In this document: piece by piece, positions 1 to 11,810 of the stretch
Position numbering within the stretch: the first letter of the stretch is position 1
Layout: every line of letters begins with the position of its first letter
Notes under the pieces: model-generated
Database searches by the model: none
Seen by the model: the letters and a program-made list of their open reading frames with translations, nothing else
What the model was told of the DNA's origin: nothing
DNA from: Cyathus striatus
Taxonomy: Eukaryota > Basidiomycota > Agaricomycetes > Agaricales > Nidulariaceae
Reading direction: 5' to 3'
NCBI GenBank assembly: GCA_025738555.1
Contig: JAOVFP010000021.1
Location: forward strand, 1,364,001 to 1,428,000
Length of the DNA stretch: 64,000 bases
Translations under genes and position numbers: made by a program

Positions 1-625
1 ATCAAGCTGATTCAGACTGCCGCGGAGTTAGCAGCTCCCCCCTCCCCCTTGAAAGTTGTTCATGTTTTGTTTTCCTTTGCTTCGCTATTATCTTCTGTAG
101 TCACACAGTAGTCACACTGGCTTGGTTGTCGCAGGCCACATGGCTACCTCCAATAGATAAGCGTGCAGAGGACTATCCGAGATGTCTATTATTGTCAGAT
201 CTGTCGTCCCTTCGATCTCGGGACACGGATACAAGGCTAAGCAACGATGTAAAGATTAACGAGTACCTTCCTCAATCTTTTCGCCCCCACAGCTCCCCGC
301 AGACTCTGAGGCCTGAGGCCTGAGGTCCGAGTTTTCCAAGGTCTCCGAGGAACCGACACAATGTTGATTCTTGAATGGAACATGCCGATGTAGGCGCTGA
401 AGCCTGAGGACACACAAGAGAAGAGCTCGTTCACAGAGCCCCTCTCCACTTGAACAGACGTCTACACGCGTCCACTGGCGTCCACGAAGAGCCCACAACT
501 TTAGTTAATGACTATGCGACTGCAAGTCCATGCGGGACTAATGTAAATTTCGGCAATGATTTACCTATTCTCTTGCCCGATTTGTTTCATCCGAATCGTG
601 TCATGGCTTCTAATTCTACCGCAAT

Positions 626-1397
626 GGGTGACTTCCCGCAGGCTTTAGAAACGCAGATTATTTATCTAAACGTTAAGCGAGTGGCGCTCGGCTGATCTAG
701 GTCTGCGTTTCTAACCATAGCATATTTTCTCTCAGACTTTCAATGTCGTTTCTAAATTTCATGAGCGCTTTTGTAATCTTATCACACGTTTATCTATTCC
801 TTTATTCACAACGATATTGCTTTTAACCCATCTTTTCATGACTGAATCTCTCAGATACTCTGTAAAGTAAACAATACATATGTGCATGCTAGTCTGATGT
901 AGCCTTTTCTTTGGTTTAAGTGCTGTTCTTTCCCATAGTCAAGAACTTCAATGGCATTGTGGACTGATTTTCTCAAAAATAAGTATGTAATGATATGTTA
1001 TTTGCACAGAGAGTCACTGTTATGAATAAGTATACAAAATAACATGACATAGAGTCTACTACATCGCCAATTATACTGTGACTATGTCATACAAGGGGAG
1101 GGAGAGCACCGTATCAGTAGTACGAATCTTGAGATGATACGTCCCTGCAGGGATTTTGACGTCGGAGATCGAAAATGCGTTTACAGGAGGGCGTTTAGAA
1201 CCAATTTAGAACTAGTAGTCTCGGTTCTCAATCCGTTTTCGACCATTCGTCCTAAAAAGGACTTCTGAGGAAAAAGGTCAGTTTTGAGATCAGCTGTCAA
1301 AGTGAGCCGATTTGGACAATGTCATCGCGGGTAATCTCGCTTACGACGTTTAAAAATTTAATCTACATAGGTTTCTAAACGCTGCGGGAAGTCATCC
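626..1397. mobile_element. Non-autonomous TIR element, 3-bp TSD (family T1)
   Basis: The left end starts GGGTGACTTCCCGCAG and goes on into TTTAGAAAC. The right end, read on the minus strand, starts GGATGACTTCCCGCAG and also goes on into TTTAGAAAC, giving an inverted repeat of about 27 bp with few mismatches. Flanking AAT at 623-625 and 1398-1400 is the target duplication: removing the element and one AAT restores the uninterrupted host reading ccgcaataatag seen in U3 (about 35597) and similar in U4 (46300). The interior is AT-rich, with no frame resembling a transposase. Length is 772 bp. Superfamily is not assigned. Confidence 0.75.
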
Positions 1398-1403
1398 AAT
1401 AAT

Positions 1404-1758
1404 AGATGACTTCCCGTAAGAATCTGGCGAGTTCCCGAGATGAATTTCGAGATCTTGAGCACCGTCAGACTTGCGAAAGCTTTCGAAAAGCCTCCGGATG
1501 TCCGCGAAAGGTATGTTTACTCAGCTATCTGACATTTCCACGTGGCTCATCTCGACTGGTATCTCCATTTTGTCCGCTTCCCTTCCTCTCCCTCGGAGTC
1601 CCTCCTGGTCTCACCTACTCTATCACAGTCCATTGCTCTTCTGAATCCATCTGAAGCCAATGGACGGCTACCTTACGGTCTGGCGTCAGCGAGGCAAAAG
1701 CCGGAGTTTGAAAATCTGACGTCGTCAGATTACGACAGATCCTTGCGGGAAGTCATCC
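1404..1758. mobile_element. Second T1-type TIR element
   Basis: The left end begins GATGACTTCCCGTAAG at 1405 and the right end, read on the minus strand, begins GGATGACTTCCCGCAAGG. It lies 7 bp from the element at 626-1397. The host sequence that should separate the two flanks (roughly equivalent to 46310-46485 in U4) is absent, so no target duplication can be assigned. A deletion between two insertions, or insertion with deletion, would explain this. A perfect palindrome AATCTGACGTCGTCAGATT lies near the right end. No protein is encoded. Confidence 0.6.
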
Positions 1759-2024
1759 ACTACTGTCCAGATATACTTAATGCGAATCTGGATTGCTGTG
1801 CCGGCTATGCTAGATAGCAGAATATAAGCTCCCTCAATCACAGAGTTCGTACCTCAGTTGAAAATTATTTCTTGCCATCGCGAGAATATATGGTTCATAG
1901 AGGATTTAAAGCACATTTTCTACATGACATCATATTGTGGAACAGCTACAAATCTGGAGAATTACAAATGCGAGGTTCTACAGTGGGCGAGCGATGTGTT
2001 TATAATAATGATGTGACCCCAAAT

Positions 2025-2650
2025 CTAACTATAACTCCAAGGCCTAAGATAAGTATAGTGGTTCACTTATATTTACAGGTTATTCAGATGCTAAATTTGT
2101 GCCAATTGCCAATTGCCATGAGTCCGAGTCATAAGGTTGCCTATGCATATTCAGATTACATTTAGACACCAGCTTTTAACCTGCCTCACCATTTCAGACA
2201 TGAACTCATGAACATGATACCTTGGTATTATACTTTACATCACGAACACAAATCTTTATGAACGTACTAAACTCAACTTCAACTGAGCTCAATGGTAAAT
2301 ACTACATAGTTACTTATCGAAAATAAAGTAAAATTTACGTTCTAATTAACCCTTACGCTCCATTGACATAAACATTTTGTATACTGCTACATTCCATTGC
2401 ATTGAAAAGGATGCTTTAAGCTTGAAGACGAACTGCTGAAGATGACTTCAATGCTAATGCCGGAATGATGCCGTATGACTAATGTGTGTGTTAATTCAGG
2501 GTCGATGCAACGAGATCCAGGTCCATATTCCAGCGATCTGCCACCTCTTGGACCAGTCAGTGATTGACCTGTCGACCGTCAATCATTGACTCGGACCCTC
2601 TTAACGGACGGGGTCAGACCATGTCAATGACAACGCTGGGGCCCGACTCT
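2025..2650. other. Private insert in U1 F block, no gene seen
   Basis: F-block similarity stops after the segment matching 46740-46790 and restarts at about 2660 with an earlier part of F. The U1 F block is thus partly repeated (340-620 and 2660-2950) with this stretch between. The left 450 bp are AT-rich. The last 150 bp contain short complementary stretches around TCAGTGATTGACC and TCAATCATTGAC. No convincing terminal repeats or coding frame. Confidence 0.45.
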
Positions 2651-3464
2651 AGGGCCTCCGAGGAACCGACACAATGTTGATTCTGAATGGAACATGCCGG
2701 TGTAGGCGCTGAAGCCTGAGGACACCACACAAGAGAAGAGCTCGCTCACAGAGCCCCTGTACACTTGAACAGACGTCTACACGCGTCCACTGGCGTCCAC
2801 AAGGTGCCCACCACCTTAATTAACGACCATGAGACTGCACAGTGCAAGTCCATGCGGGACTAATGTAAATTTCGGCAATGATTTATCAATGTTCTTGCCC
2901 GATTTGAAATTTCATCTGAATCGTGTCATGACTTCTAATTCCACCGTAATAATAGCTGTCGGTCGCTGATGAGTGAGATTTGATTTTGGGGAGAATATTT
3001 ATTATTTATGTTCATGTGTACCCCATGAAGTTGGATATTCGTTTTTCGAAGCACTGGTGGGTGTATATGTGCATTATAATGGATGACTGTCCAGATATAA
3101 TTAATGCAAATCTGGATTGCTGCGCCGGCTATGCTAGATGGCAGAATATAAACTCCTTCGATCACAGAGCTCACACCTCAGTTGAAAAACTGATGCGGAA
3201 ACGACTGTGTGTTTGTATAACGATGGAAGAGGTATCGAAGGAAGATAATATTCTTTTTCCCATCTGCAGGAGGGCGTGTCGGCCTCTTCTCCCCTCCACC
3301 CAGGACATTCTTGGTCTCTGCCAATGGAGACAAGGTGTTACTTCCCTTTCTTGCACTCCGTAGAATTCCCTCCGCAGACGATGCACTTCAACTTCTAAGA
3401 ATGGAGGGGGGACGACTAGCCTCATAATGTCGGGTGTCTTCGACGGAATTACTCGTCAAGACGT

Positions 3465-4000
3465 ACCCACAACGCGCCAAGCACCGCACCGCAGGCAAGA
3501 GCGGGAGGTAGGCTGTACACGTACAGTCCCCTCCTCAGCCCGCACCTCGACCACAGTCTGATAGCAAGAGTAACCTCATACTCAGCAAACCCTCGATCAC
3601 AGACAACATCCCCACGCAACGTAAAAACCACACAATTTAGCGAAAAAGAGGCATTACAGGTCAAAGCGGACCAACGACGCGCAAGCACCGCAGGCAAACA
3701 AGAGCGAGAGGTAGGCTGTACACTTACAGTCCCCAGACAACACCTGACACAGCATTATAACCACACGATTTAGTGAAAAGAGGCATGACACGTTAAAGTG
3801 GAGCCACGACGCGCCAAACGCAACCCCAAGCACCTCCGCGCAGGCAGGAGCGCGAAGTAGACAATATGCTTCACGCCAATCGACATGACACACGTAGTGT
3901 ACAATCCCTTCCTTTTCTCGCATCTCAATCACGAACCCCTCCCCATGGCCACCAACACCAAAACACGTATACACAAAACACAAAACACGCTCACCAATCT
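3465..4000. repeat. Satellite block S, U1 first array
   Basis: About three imperfect tandem units of about 190-210 bp. Each contains GCACCGCAGGCAAGAGCG, then GTAGGCTGTACA..TACAGTCCC, and ends in CACACGATTTAGTG followed by GAGGCATGACACGT(C/T)AAAG. It lies between two exons of gene G, so in G orientation it occupies an intron position. Apparent minus-strand proteins across it repeat with the same period and are read-through. Confidence 0.65.
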
Positions 4001-4179
4001 CACCACCCCACAACCTCAACAACATTCCACATATGCGCAGTCGAAACGCGCGGGTTGATGCTGCAGTTATAAACAGGGAGGTAGAAGAACCCATGTTCTT
4101 CCCTGTCAGGGCACCATATGGACATTGTGTGTACTATGAAGCAGTATGTTCCCAGTCTACATTGGTTTCCGTTAGTGAC

Positions 4180-4930
4180 ATGAGGATATAGAGCAGGCTT
4201 CCTGCCTGCAATATGGAACGGACGACTCGACAAGTTCTACGGGACGCGTACAGTCACGTGACTTATTCCTTGAAACAGCGCGTCTACGTTATCGTCTCTG
4301 ACGCTCTCCGCCTCCACCCCCTTCGCCACAGTGCTAGCCACTTTATCAACACTAAGACCACCACATAAATTTTTGTAAAGTCGATTCAAGTAACCAAGTG
4401 ACCGCCCAACAGGGGCACCTCAAGATCTTATCACCCCCATATCGACATCTCAACATACCCTCTCCCTCTCCTTATCTCCTCATTCATTCTCTGTATTCTA
4501 TCAAAAACAAACTTATGTTTCGGCTCCTTGAAACAATTATTCCAATACTAAATTTTCTTAGCCTAACTTACACTCATTTCGCTCTTTTTAGGTATATTTC
4601 TTTATCTTTTACTATTTAAACTGTATATGTTAGTCTCGAGCAATCCAGTGAAGTTCACCATCTCGAGTTCTCGTCTAAATGATTCGTTTTCGTTCTCTGT
4701 CGCTGTATACAACGCTCTACGTCGTTCTATTCGCTCCAACTCGTCGTGCAAACTCTACTCAGCCAATTTTCATCTCAGACCTTCATAACTCGAAGTTCTC
4801 ATCTGTTTTCCTTCGTATTCGTCACTGATCATCGCATTTCATCACCTTAGAATCCTTACGCTGGACGGACGCACCAGTGATTCGCATTTCTTTGCGTAGG
4901 ACCTTCAAACACAAGTTCACCTCTTCAAGG
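4180..4930. other. Private insert in U1, no recognisable gene
   Basis: Breaks the segment that is continuous at 22165-22210 and 63490-63560. The first part is C/T-rich with long pyrimidine stretches (4430-4500), like a fungal promoter or 5' leader, and contains a run similar to caaacaac/ccacataaat. Short frames at 4398-4619 have no recognisable family. No terminal inverted repeats or clear target duplication. A solo LTR or a captured promoter fragment are both possible. Confidence 0.35.
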
Positions 4931-6074
4931 GGACAAACGAGGATTGAAGGTTCTATATGCGCTGTTAGTCCAACTGGAAGTGGATAGAATATGAAGGAGA
5001 GTAACGTACGTCTGGAAGGGACTCGAGAGGTTAAAAAGTCTAGCATGGAGCTTGTAGCTGGGATGGGATAGGCTGGGCAACATCGTCTTTGAGGTCTTCA
5101 GGGAGAGGTCACTAGGGAGGCGAGCTACGCGCAACGGTGTGCTGCTGTTCTCGCTGGAGGCTACATTCAAAGCATAGTTTGATAAAACAACAGAGAGGAG
5201 AGGGGATATACATAAGCGCCTGTAAAGCTCGTACCGTACGCGGCAATTGTTGAATGAAAGGAGCTGCGATGGGGTTTAATTGTGTTGCTTGCGGGGTGGG
5301 TGCTGATCGTTTGTTCTACAGATGAGAGAGTAGCTGCTGACGCGTGGAAGTATACCTTAAACGTAGCATCATATACTCCCGTAGAGGACTAACTTCCAAC
5401 GCATTTACCCCCTTCCAAAGAGCACCTCCTCCAGCAGAATCATGGCGAATAGCACCAGACGCATTCCTGAGCCTCGCGTCCTGGCCTACATCTCTCGACA
5501 AGGACACCGGCGCACTTTCACGCTCATACCTCTATAATCTCTGTCTTCTCCTTCAACGTACATTATTTGCGTTCGTATGTACCCCAAACAGGTACAACGA
5601 TAGCTTCTTCATTATCAATGATGATCATCCCGATATAATTAATGCAAATATGGAATTGCCGCTAGAATGGCGCGGTGGACAGAAATTCCCTCAATGACCA
5701 AGTATTGCTTTGAGCTTGCACCGTAGCTGAAAAAATTTCTGTTTTGCAAGAAGTAGTTCATAAAATTATAACAGGGGTTAAAGCACGTTTTCACGCATCA
5801 TCATACTGTACCATCTGACACGCAATCGATCATATAGGCTGGGAAAGACTAATGCGAAACGAGCCTTGTGTTTGTATAACGATGGGGAGGTAATGAAGAT
5901 AAAGACGAGCCATAGTATAAGCCTGTGAGAGGGATCGGTCCACATCCTGGAGGTGATGAGAGAACTTCTAAATTTATGAATCAGAACTGCTGTTGTCATC
6001 GACCTATTCCTATTTTGTGTATTTACTTCTATTTCTTCATGACGTGCGAGCCGCCATGGAGGCAGTGATATTAG

Positions 6075-7750
6075 GATGCAAGCCACCTACCTCAATCGGA
6101 AGAGTAGCCTACTCAGCGATAGTGAGGTCTTCGATACGAAACGTCCTGTATGAGCCAGAAGTAGTCTGTCAAAAAACCGAGAATTAGCAGCGAGTTTACG
6201 CGAGGGAGAGAGTAAAATCGAAGTGAGAAAGGAAGGACATCTGTGCTGTAGACATGGTAACAAACGTGGCCCAGGTTTACAGCCTTCAGCTGTCGCGGCG
6301 GTTGGATTGAAGGCGATGTACGTCAAAGTGATGTACTGTGTAGAAACCCAGCACGAGTGTGATCAATGGCCTCCATCTCCACACCACTCGACAAATCTCA
6401 ACCACTGTCATCCAGAATCATTCCATGTTCGCCACCACAGACAACAGGGTCATATCCAGCGATAAAACCTTACGATTTATCTGGCAGGCTCCCCCGCTTC
6501 CGCTTCTCATCCATACAATCAAACCTCTAGCATCAACCATGTAATCCATCTCCTTCGCCCCTTCCTACTCAAACAAAACCTCGACCTGCAATTTGACGAC
6601 GAGCAGGACCAGTCGCATATAACTCCACATGAAGCGTTAAAGCATTACACGTCAAAGCATAGCCAGCCCCCTCCTCAGCCCGCATCTCAACCATCCAATG
6701 GTGAGAAGTAACCTCCTACTCAACAGACCATCGCAGCATTATAACCACATAATTTCGTAGCCACGACGCGCCAAGCACCGCACTGCAGGCAAGAGCTGGA
6801 GGTAGGCTGTACACGTACAATCCTTTCCTCTGCCCGCAAACAGACTACAATCCAATGGCGGGAGTAACCTCAAATTCAGCAAACCCTCGATCACGAACAG
6901 CACCCCACGCAACGTAAAACCATACGATGTAGTGGAAAAGAGGCATTACACGTCAAAGCGGACCAACAATGCGCAAGCACCGCAGGCAGGACGAGGTAGG
7001 GGGTATACATACAGTACCCTCCACTTCAACCACATTCTGATGGTGGGAAGTAACCTACTCAACAAAACCTCGACTACCAATGTGACGACGAGTAGCACGA
7101 GTCCCATGTAACACCCGCACGCAGCGTCAAAAACCACACGCTTTAGTGGAAAGGAGGGATGTCACCTCAAAGCGGACTCACAACGCGCAAACTTAGCACC
7201 GCAGGCAAGAGCGCAAAGTAGGCGGTACGCATAAGGTCCCTTCTCAGCCTGCGTCTCAACCACTATGCAATAGCCGGAAGTAACCACCTCCTCAACAACC
7301 CCTCCACCAGACGACACCCTCACACATTAAACTATATGATTTAGTGGAAAGAGGCATGACACGTTAAAGCGTACCTCCAAGCACCATAGTGCAGGCAAGA
7401 GCGCGAGGTGGCGGTACGCTTAACGCCAACCAACACAGCACGCATAGTCTTCCTTCCCCACATATCGACCAAGAAATGCTGCAAACGAAGCGCCAACCCC
7501 TCCTCCCCACCTATACAAAAACCGAAATGCATATACAAAACACAAAACACAAAACACTCACCAATACTACCACCTCGCGCCTCCACCATCCCCACAACCT
7601 CAACAGCACTCCACATATGCGCAGTCAAAACACGCGGGTTGGTGCTGCACTTATAAACAGGACGTAGAGGAACCCATGTTCTTCCCTGTCAGGGTACCAT
7701 ATGGTCGTTACATGTGCTAGGAGGCGGTATGTTCCCAATCTTTCACTTTT
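6075..7750 (-). pseudogene. Gene G remnant, second copy of U1
   Basis: Contains the conserved exon around 7750-7600 (GFFY-like, cysteine and NPRV motifs) and a decayed exon A at about 6180-6090, separated by the second satellite array and an H segment. Exon B is almost wholly missing: the splice donor after exon A runs directly into the last codons of the ancestral exon B, as in the second G copy of U4 (50590-52460). The deletion therefore predates the tandem amplification. Confidence 0.45.
6620..7560. repeat. Satellite block S, U1 second array
   Basis: Four to five imperfect units of about 190-220 bp of the satellite described at 3465-4000, recognised by the recurring GCACCGCAGGCAAGAGC core (about 6776, 6978, 7198, 7390) and the GATTTAGTGGAAA(A)GAGG segment. 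It matches the array at 51120-52310 in U4. Confidence 0.6.
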
Positions 7751-7864
7751 TGTTAGTATGATAATGAAAGTAAAGGGATGGGATGGGGGCGCACGAGGAC
7801 GTCCAAGACGGGATTACACTGGCATCACATGACCGGCATGGGGCCTGGGGCCCGGGGGTATCTC

Positions 7865-8806
7865 AGGACCCTTGAAATTTCCGCCAAAGGTTTGATACCA
7901 AAATCGCGATTTTTTGCCCGGAATGGGGGGACAAAAATCGCTAAATTTTTCCTGGATTGTAGGGGGATAGAGGATCTAGGCAACAAATTTTCGTGTTTAT
8001 AGGGGGACATAGTATCTAACCTCCAGAAGTAGCAGAAATCATATATCATCTGTATTATCAGCATTAGAGCAATTTTGGCGTGTCATTAAATGTTGTGCGT
8101 CACTTCTCGGAAATCCTTATGTATGTCTGAGTGAGCATATCACTGCGCATTTCAACATTAAATTCATTTTAAGGAACTGGCTGAATAGAAGTAGGTGAAA
8201 TTTCATACGGAAAAGCGGTGACTGGAATATGAACAAACTGTAGAAGACCTAGTTTGGCTACGGGACCAAAAACCCCGCGAAAATGATGATGATCGAACAT
8301 TTCGCCACAATTAAAATTTAAAACATGTACACACCTTTATGTAGTAATTGGTCGTTTGCAATGAATATTGCATAAGACCAATTGCTCAGAATTATAGAGA
8401 AAAATAAATGCACTTTAAATGCTGGAATACAGGCTTTATACCAGGCTAGAATGTGCAATTATACTGAAAAAAAAAACATTGCTAATTACACTATTTACGG
8501 GCCAGTAAGTCAGAATGAGCAGGGTCAAGTGCATGTGTGTGAGCAGAAGTAATTGAGGTACGCAGGGTACGTGCTGGTATGCGCTGGGTTGATGCAAGAA
8601 TAGATGAGGCTGTGCTGCAGGTAGTGGACACGTATCATACCTACTCCTCGGACAGGAAACAATAGGGGGATGCTAAACACAACATTGTGGGAATATTTAT
8701 GTTCCCAGCAGGGGGATGCCCGCCAAAGTGTATTTGACCTATGAGATTTTTCCGGCCAGAATAGGGGGATCCGTATCAAACATTTGGTGGAGATTTCAAG
8801 GGTCCT
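7865..8806. mobile_element. Non-autonomous hAT-like element, 8-bp TSD
   Basis: Both ends start AGGACCCTTGAAAT (right end read on the minus strand) and pair for about 33 bp with three or four mismatches, through a shared GTTTGATAC. GGTATCTC directly flanks both ends (7857-7864, 8807-8814). The equivalent site in U4 at about 52568 reads gctatctcgtccatag without the insert. An 8-bp target duplication is characteristic of the hAT superfamily, but the terminal bases differ from the usual CAGG start. Subterminal motifs of the type AGGGGGA recur at about 7961, 8002, 8666 and 8709, as expected of transposase-binding sites. No transposase frame: 942 bp, AT-rich. Confidence 0.8.
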
Positions 8807-8829
8807 GGTATCTCGTCGATAGACGAGTC

Positions 8830-9273
8830 GAACCGTCCTTTGCACACGCCCACTTCCCTCGCTCACACACTCAACACACTTGTTCTTCCCCATATCCCCT
8901 CTGACCTCTACGCAAGCTCACCTTCCCAAATATTGAAGAATACACGAAAATGTATAATTGCACCCCAAGAAGACCAACAAAAGCACATCAACCGTTGACC
9001 TCTGAAGACGTCTACGTTGCGTTGCTCTGGTAGGCTTTCAACGGCAGATAGCCTTGTTGTCCGCCTCGTCCCTACGTTCAATTCTTCGTGCTACCTCACA
9101 TGGTACAGCAGGATGTATCGATGAACAGTGCCTCGCTTGTTTGCAATGAATTCCTTCGTGGACCCGCTGAGATTATTGTGATGCACGCTGTACGAGAACA
9201 TTTGCAACGCGGATACAGGACCTGTGATGTGGCAGCAAGAATTCAAACCATGGTGCACATTCTAAAGCCGTAG
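8830..9273 (+). pseudogene. Gene L remnant in U1
   Basis: Homologous to the open frame at 52635-53066 in U4. The start region, the LTSEDVY segment and the C-terminus (ending in a PWCTF-like stretch in U4) are recognisable but lie in different frames here because of small indels. A hAT-like element ends 24 bp upstream, so the 5' flank is also disrupted. Confidence 0.45.
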
Positions 9274-9414
9274 AACCCACTATGCATCAAAAATCGTCAC
9301 TATATTGAATTTTCAACCCTATTCTAACTATAATCAAGACGATTTTTTTGGCCATGAATTCGATCTAGCCTCTATTCAATTTCATCAATCTCGTACAGGC
9401 TTTTTAGATTAACC

Positions 9415-9945
9415 CTACCCCAATACCATGAAATAGAGAAAGACACCCAAAATACCCGTGGCGACAGAAAAAAATATCATTATATTGGCAGCAACTGGAT
9501 TATTCTTCATAACCAAAGCCTGCAGCGACCCCATGAGAGCAATCACGGCCGTTAAAAATCCGACGATCACGATTACCAAGAACGTATTCTGGCATTCCTG
9601 GGAACAGGCTCAGCTTCCTCTCTAGTGTTATTGGCAATTGGTCTATCGTCAGGAGCGACTCTATATTCAACAACATTTAAGAAGTGTGGGGCACCGACCT
9701 CGTCGTTGATATCTCGCGAGTTGGTAATTGGGTGCTCAGGAGTGCTGTCCTAGAGAACGTGTGCTGCATTACTCGCATCCTAGCGCATTCATGATCGAAA
9801 TATTCGTGGTATTGTCTTCCACTGCAAGATTGTGCTGTCCTACATTCTCGGTGTTTGCTCCATGTTCAGCCATGTTATCGGGCTGTACAGTATGGGAGAT
9901 ATCGTTGGTAGGTGGGGTCGAGGTACCAGTGGCGGCAGCCTGCTA
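9415..9945 (-). pseudogene. Gene X, first copy of U1: disordered protein with two C-terminal membrane segments
   Basis: Read on the minus strand, an Asn/Thr/Glu-rich segment (AEHGANTENVGQHN, then VEDNTTN) is followed by RDI..E.GAPHF and RVAPDDR. In another frame it ends in two hydrophobic stretches of about 20 residues (FLVIVIVGFLTAVIALMG and IMIFFSVATGILGVFLYFMV) and a stop at 9415-9417. Membrane anchoring of a disordered domain is the likely ancestral layout. An in-frame stop after the first segment and a frame change before the membrane part make this copy non-functional. I recognise no named family. Confidence 0.5.
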
Positions 9946-10789
9946 AGAAAGTGAATTAGCCATGGGTGACATCGGTACAGTGCGCAACATACATTCTCAT
10001 CCGCACAACCCTTTATCTGAATCTGACCAGTTCCCGCTTTTGCACAGACCTTTCACATTCTCTTCCACACTGCCACCAGCTCCTGCTTCAACAGTATCTG
10101 CATGTTCACTGTGAATGGGTACGTTCCCAGTTACCGTGGCATCTGGCGGGGAACGCCAACAGCTGATAAATTGTCATTCAGGTTCTCAGAGGTGCTCGTG
10201 GATAGTGGCAGGTCACACTCACGGCCCAAGTTTTAACAGCATATCTAATCTGGACGTAACTTCGTGTTAAATGGGACTGTTGATCTCAAGTCGATCATCT
10301 GGGAAGGATGCAAGGTCCTGCAATATTTTGTCTCACATATTTCCGATGAAGAACGTGTCTATTCATTTTGATTTTAGAGTCCACCTGTGAAATGGATGCC
10401 TCGTGTACCGGCCTTATCCTCGTTGCTTTCAAGTTCCATCCAAATACCGGCAGTGAAAAGGCCAAACAAATTTACAGCTTTTTACAGCTTTTAAAGTACA
10501 TTAGTAATTGGTAACTTAATGTAGAGATACTATGTATGTTGGGCTGGTTATTCAATCATCATTATGGATATATATGCCTTTATTAGCCTGCATAACGATT
10601 TGAAAAAGGGCAAGTAATGTCATATCTGATAGTCCGACTCTTTGAAGTTTCTCCGCATCCTTACGTCCGAAAAGCGACTATTCGGGGAAGAATAAATCGA
10701 AGGTTGCTTCAAGTCAGTTACAAGCTCAGTGAAACATATTACCTGGTGTAATCACAACACTTCCCTTCTGGCGTTCTAAAGCTTCTCAC

Positions 10790-11244
10790 CCCCGCATCAC
10801 CCCCGCATACGGCGGAAACCGTACAGTCCCCCGAGTTTCAAAACAACAGGACTGAGCTATGTTATCTATTCGCCGTGGATGTCAATTGTGTGGGTGACTT
10901 TATGCACACTCGATTCCGACAGGTTCGTATATAGCTATGTGATCAGCGACAGCGTTTGCCTTACTTCTGCTCGGCTTTTGCTACAGGGGGGGCGCCTACG
11001 ACTTGCCTTTAAAGGCTTAGAGTTCTTAGGTGACCTAAGCGCTGATAAGGTCCAGGACGATCGAAAGAGGAGACCGTCAATGGATGAATTGATGGAACGA
11101 TTTTTGCAAATAATCAAACATCTTAGTACCAGGTGGAGGTTAATGTCTAGAGCTTCTACTGCCGAGGAAACTGGAGCCGACAGAATAATCAAGAATATAC
11201 GATATTGGAGTGGTCTACTTAAAGGTCGAAGGCTCCAGACTTAA
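10790..11244 (+). pseudogene. Protein kinase C-lobe tail, U1
   Basis: Two exon pieces of a mushroom-type protein kinase. The first ends in a segment resembling kinase helix F (FAVDVN.MGDF, up to 10921). The second starts at 10987 after a TTGCTACAG acceptor and carries the tail pattern VQDDRKRRPSMDEL..RF..I, a variant of the QDDP..RP signature common in Agaricomycete kinases; proline is Arg here. No N-lobe, catalytic loop or DFG lies upstream in this or the other copies, so the gene is truncated at its 5' side. It may be a relic. Confidence 0.6.
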
Positions 11245-11810
11245 AGGACTGTGACTAGGAGTTTCTCCTTAACTCTCTGGCCCTCGGGCTGGCACACAAA
11301 CTACCACACATACATTTTAACTCTGTTAAATAATTATCTCCGCTCTTCATCATGTTTCCCTATCCCCCCATGGATATCCACTATCTTGTCCTGCGAAATA
11401 TTTTCCAGCACGAAAGCGCTAAGATCACAGCCCGAAATATTTGGAAGTTCGTGAGGCCTCAGGTCCCGGACCTGAGAATTGTGCGTAGGGATGGGATCTC
11501 CGAGACCTCGTGGGGTCGGCGGCGCAACAATGTGGTAAACCTTTTGCGAATGCCACTAATAAAAACTATTTATATGTTGTATGATTTTGCTATATTTGCT
11601 TGAGAAAACCGTCTATCTCCACTGACCACTTGAAGTTACAATGGTCCCGGCTAATTCACCTCGAGGTGCTGTCGTGGGCAACTGCTTTTTAGATGATATG
11701 CTGTATTTTACTATGTTACTAATATACGATTCTATTGGGTGTGAAGCAATGATCAAGCGGAAGGCAAAATAACGAATGAATTAAACAATTATAGCTAACT
11801 GCTCGACAAT

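Larger units (their letters stand above)
3230..5520 (-). pseudogene. Gene G remnant, first copy of U1
   Basis: Minus-strand exon pieces of gene G (described at 61285-64000) in the expected order: the serine/proline-rich C-terminal exon around 3425-3230 (LVVPPPF segment), the conserved exon with GFFY-like and NPRV motifs at 4156-3995, and J-segment exons at about 5158-5040 and 5507-5316. Exon A (WYYAGSY) is missing, the 4156-3995 exon has an in-frame stop close to its donor, and a 750 bp insert lies at about 4180-4930. Non-functional. Confidence 0.5.
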
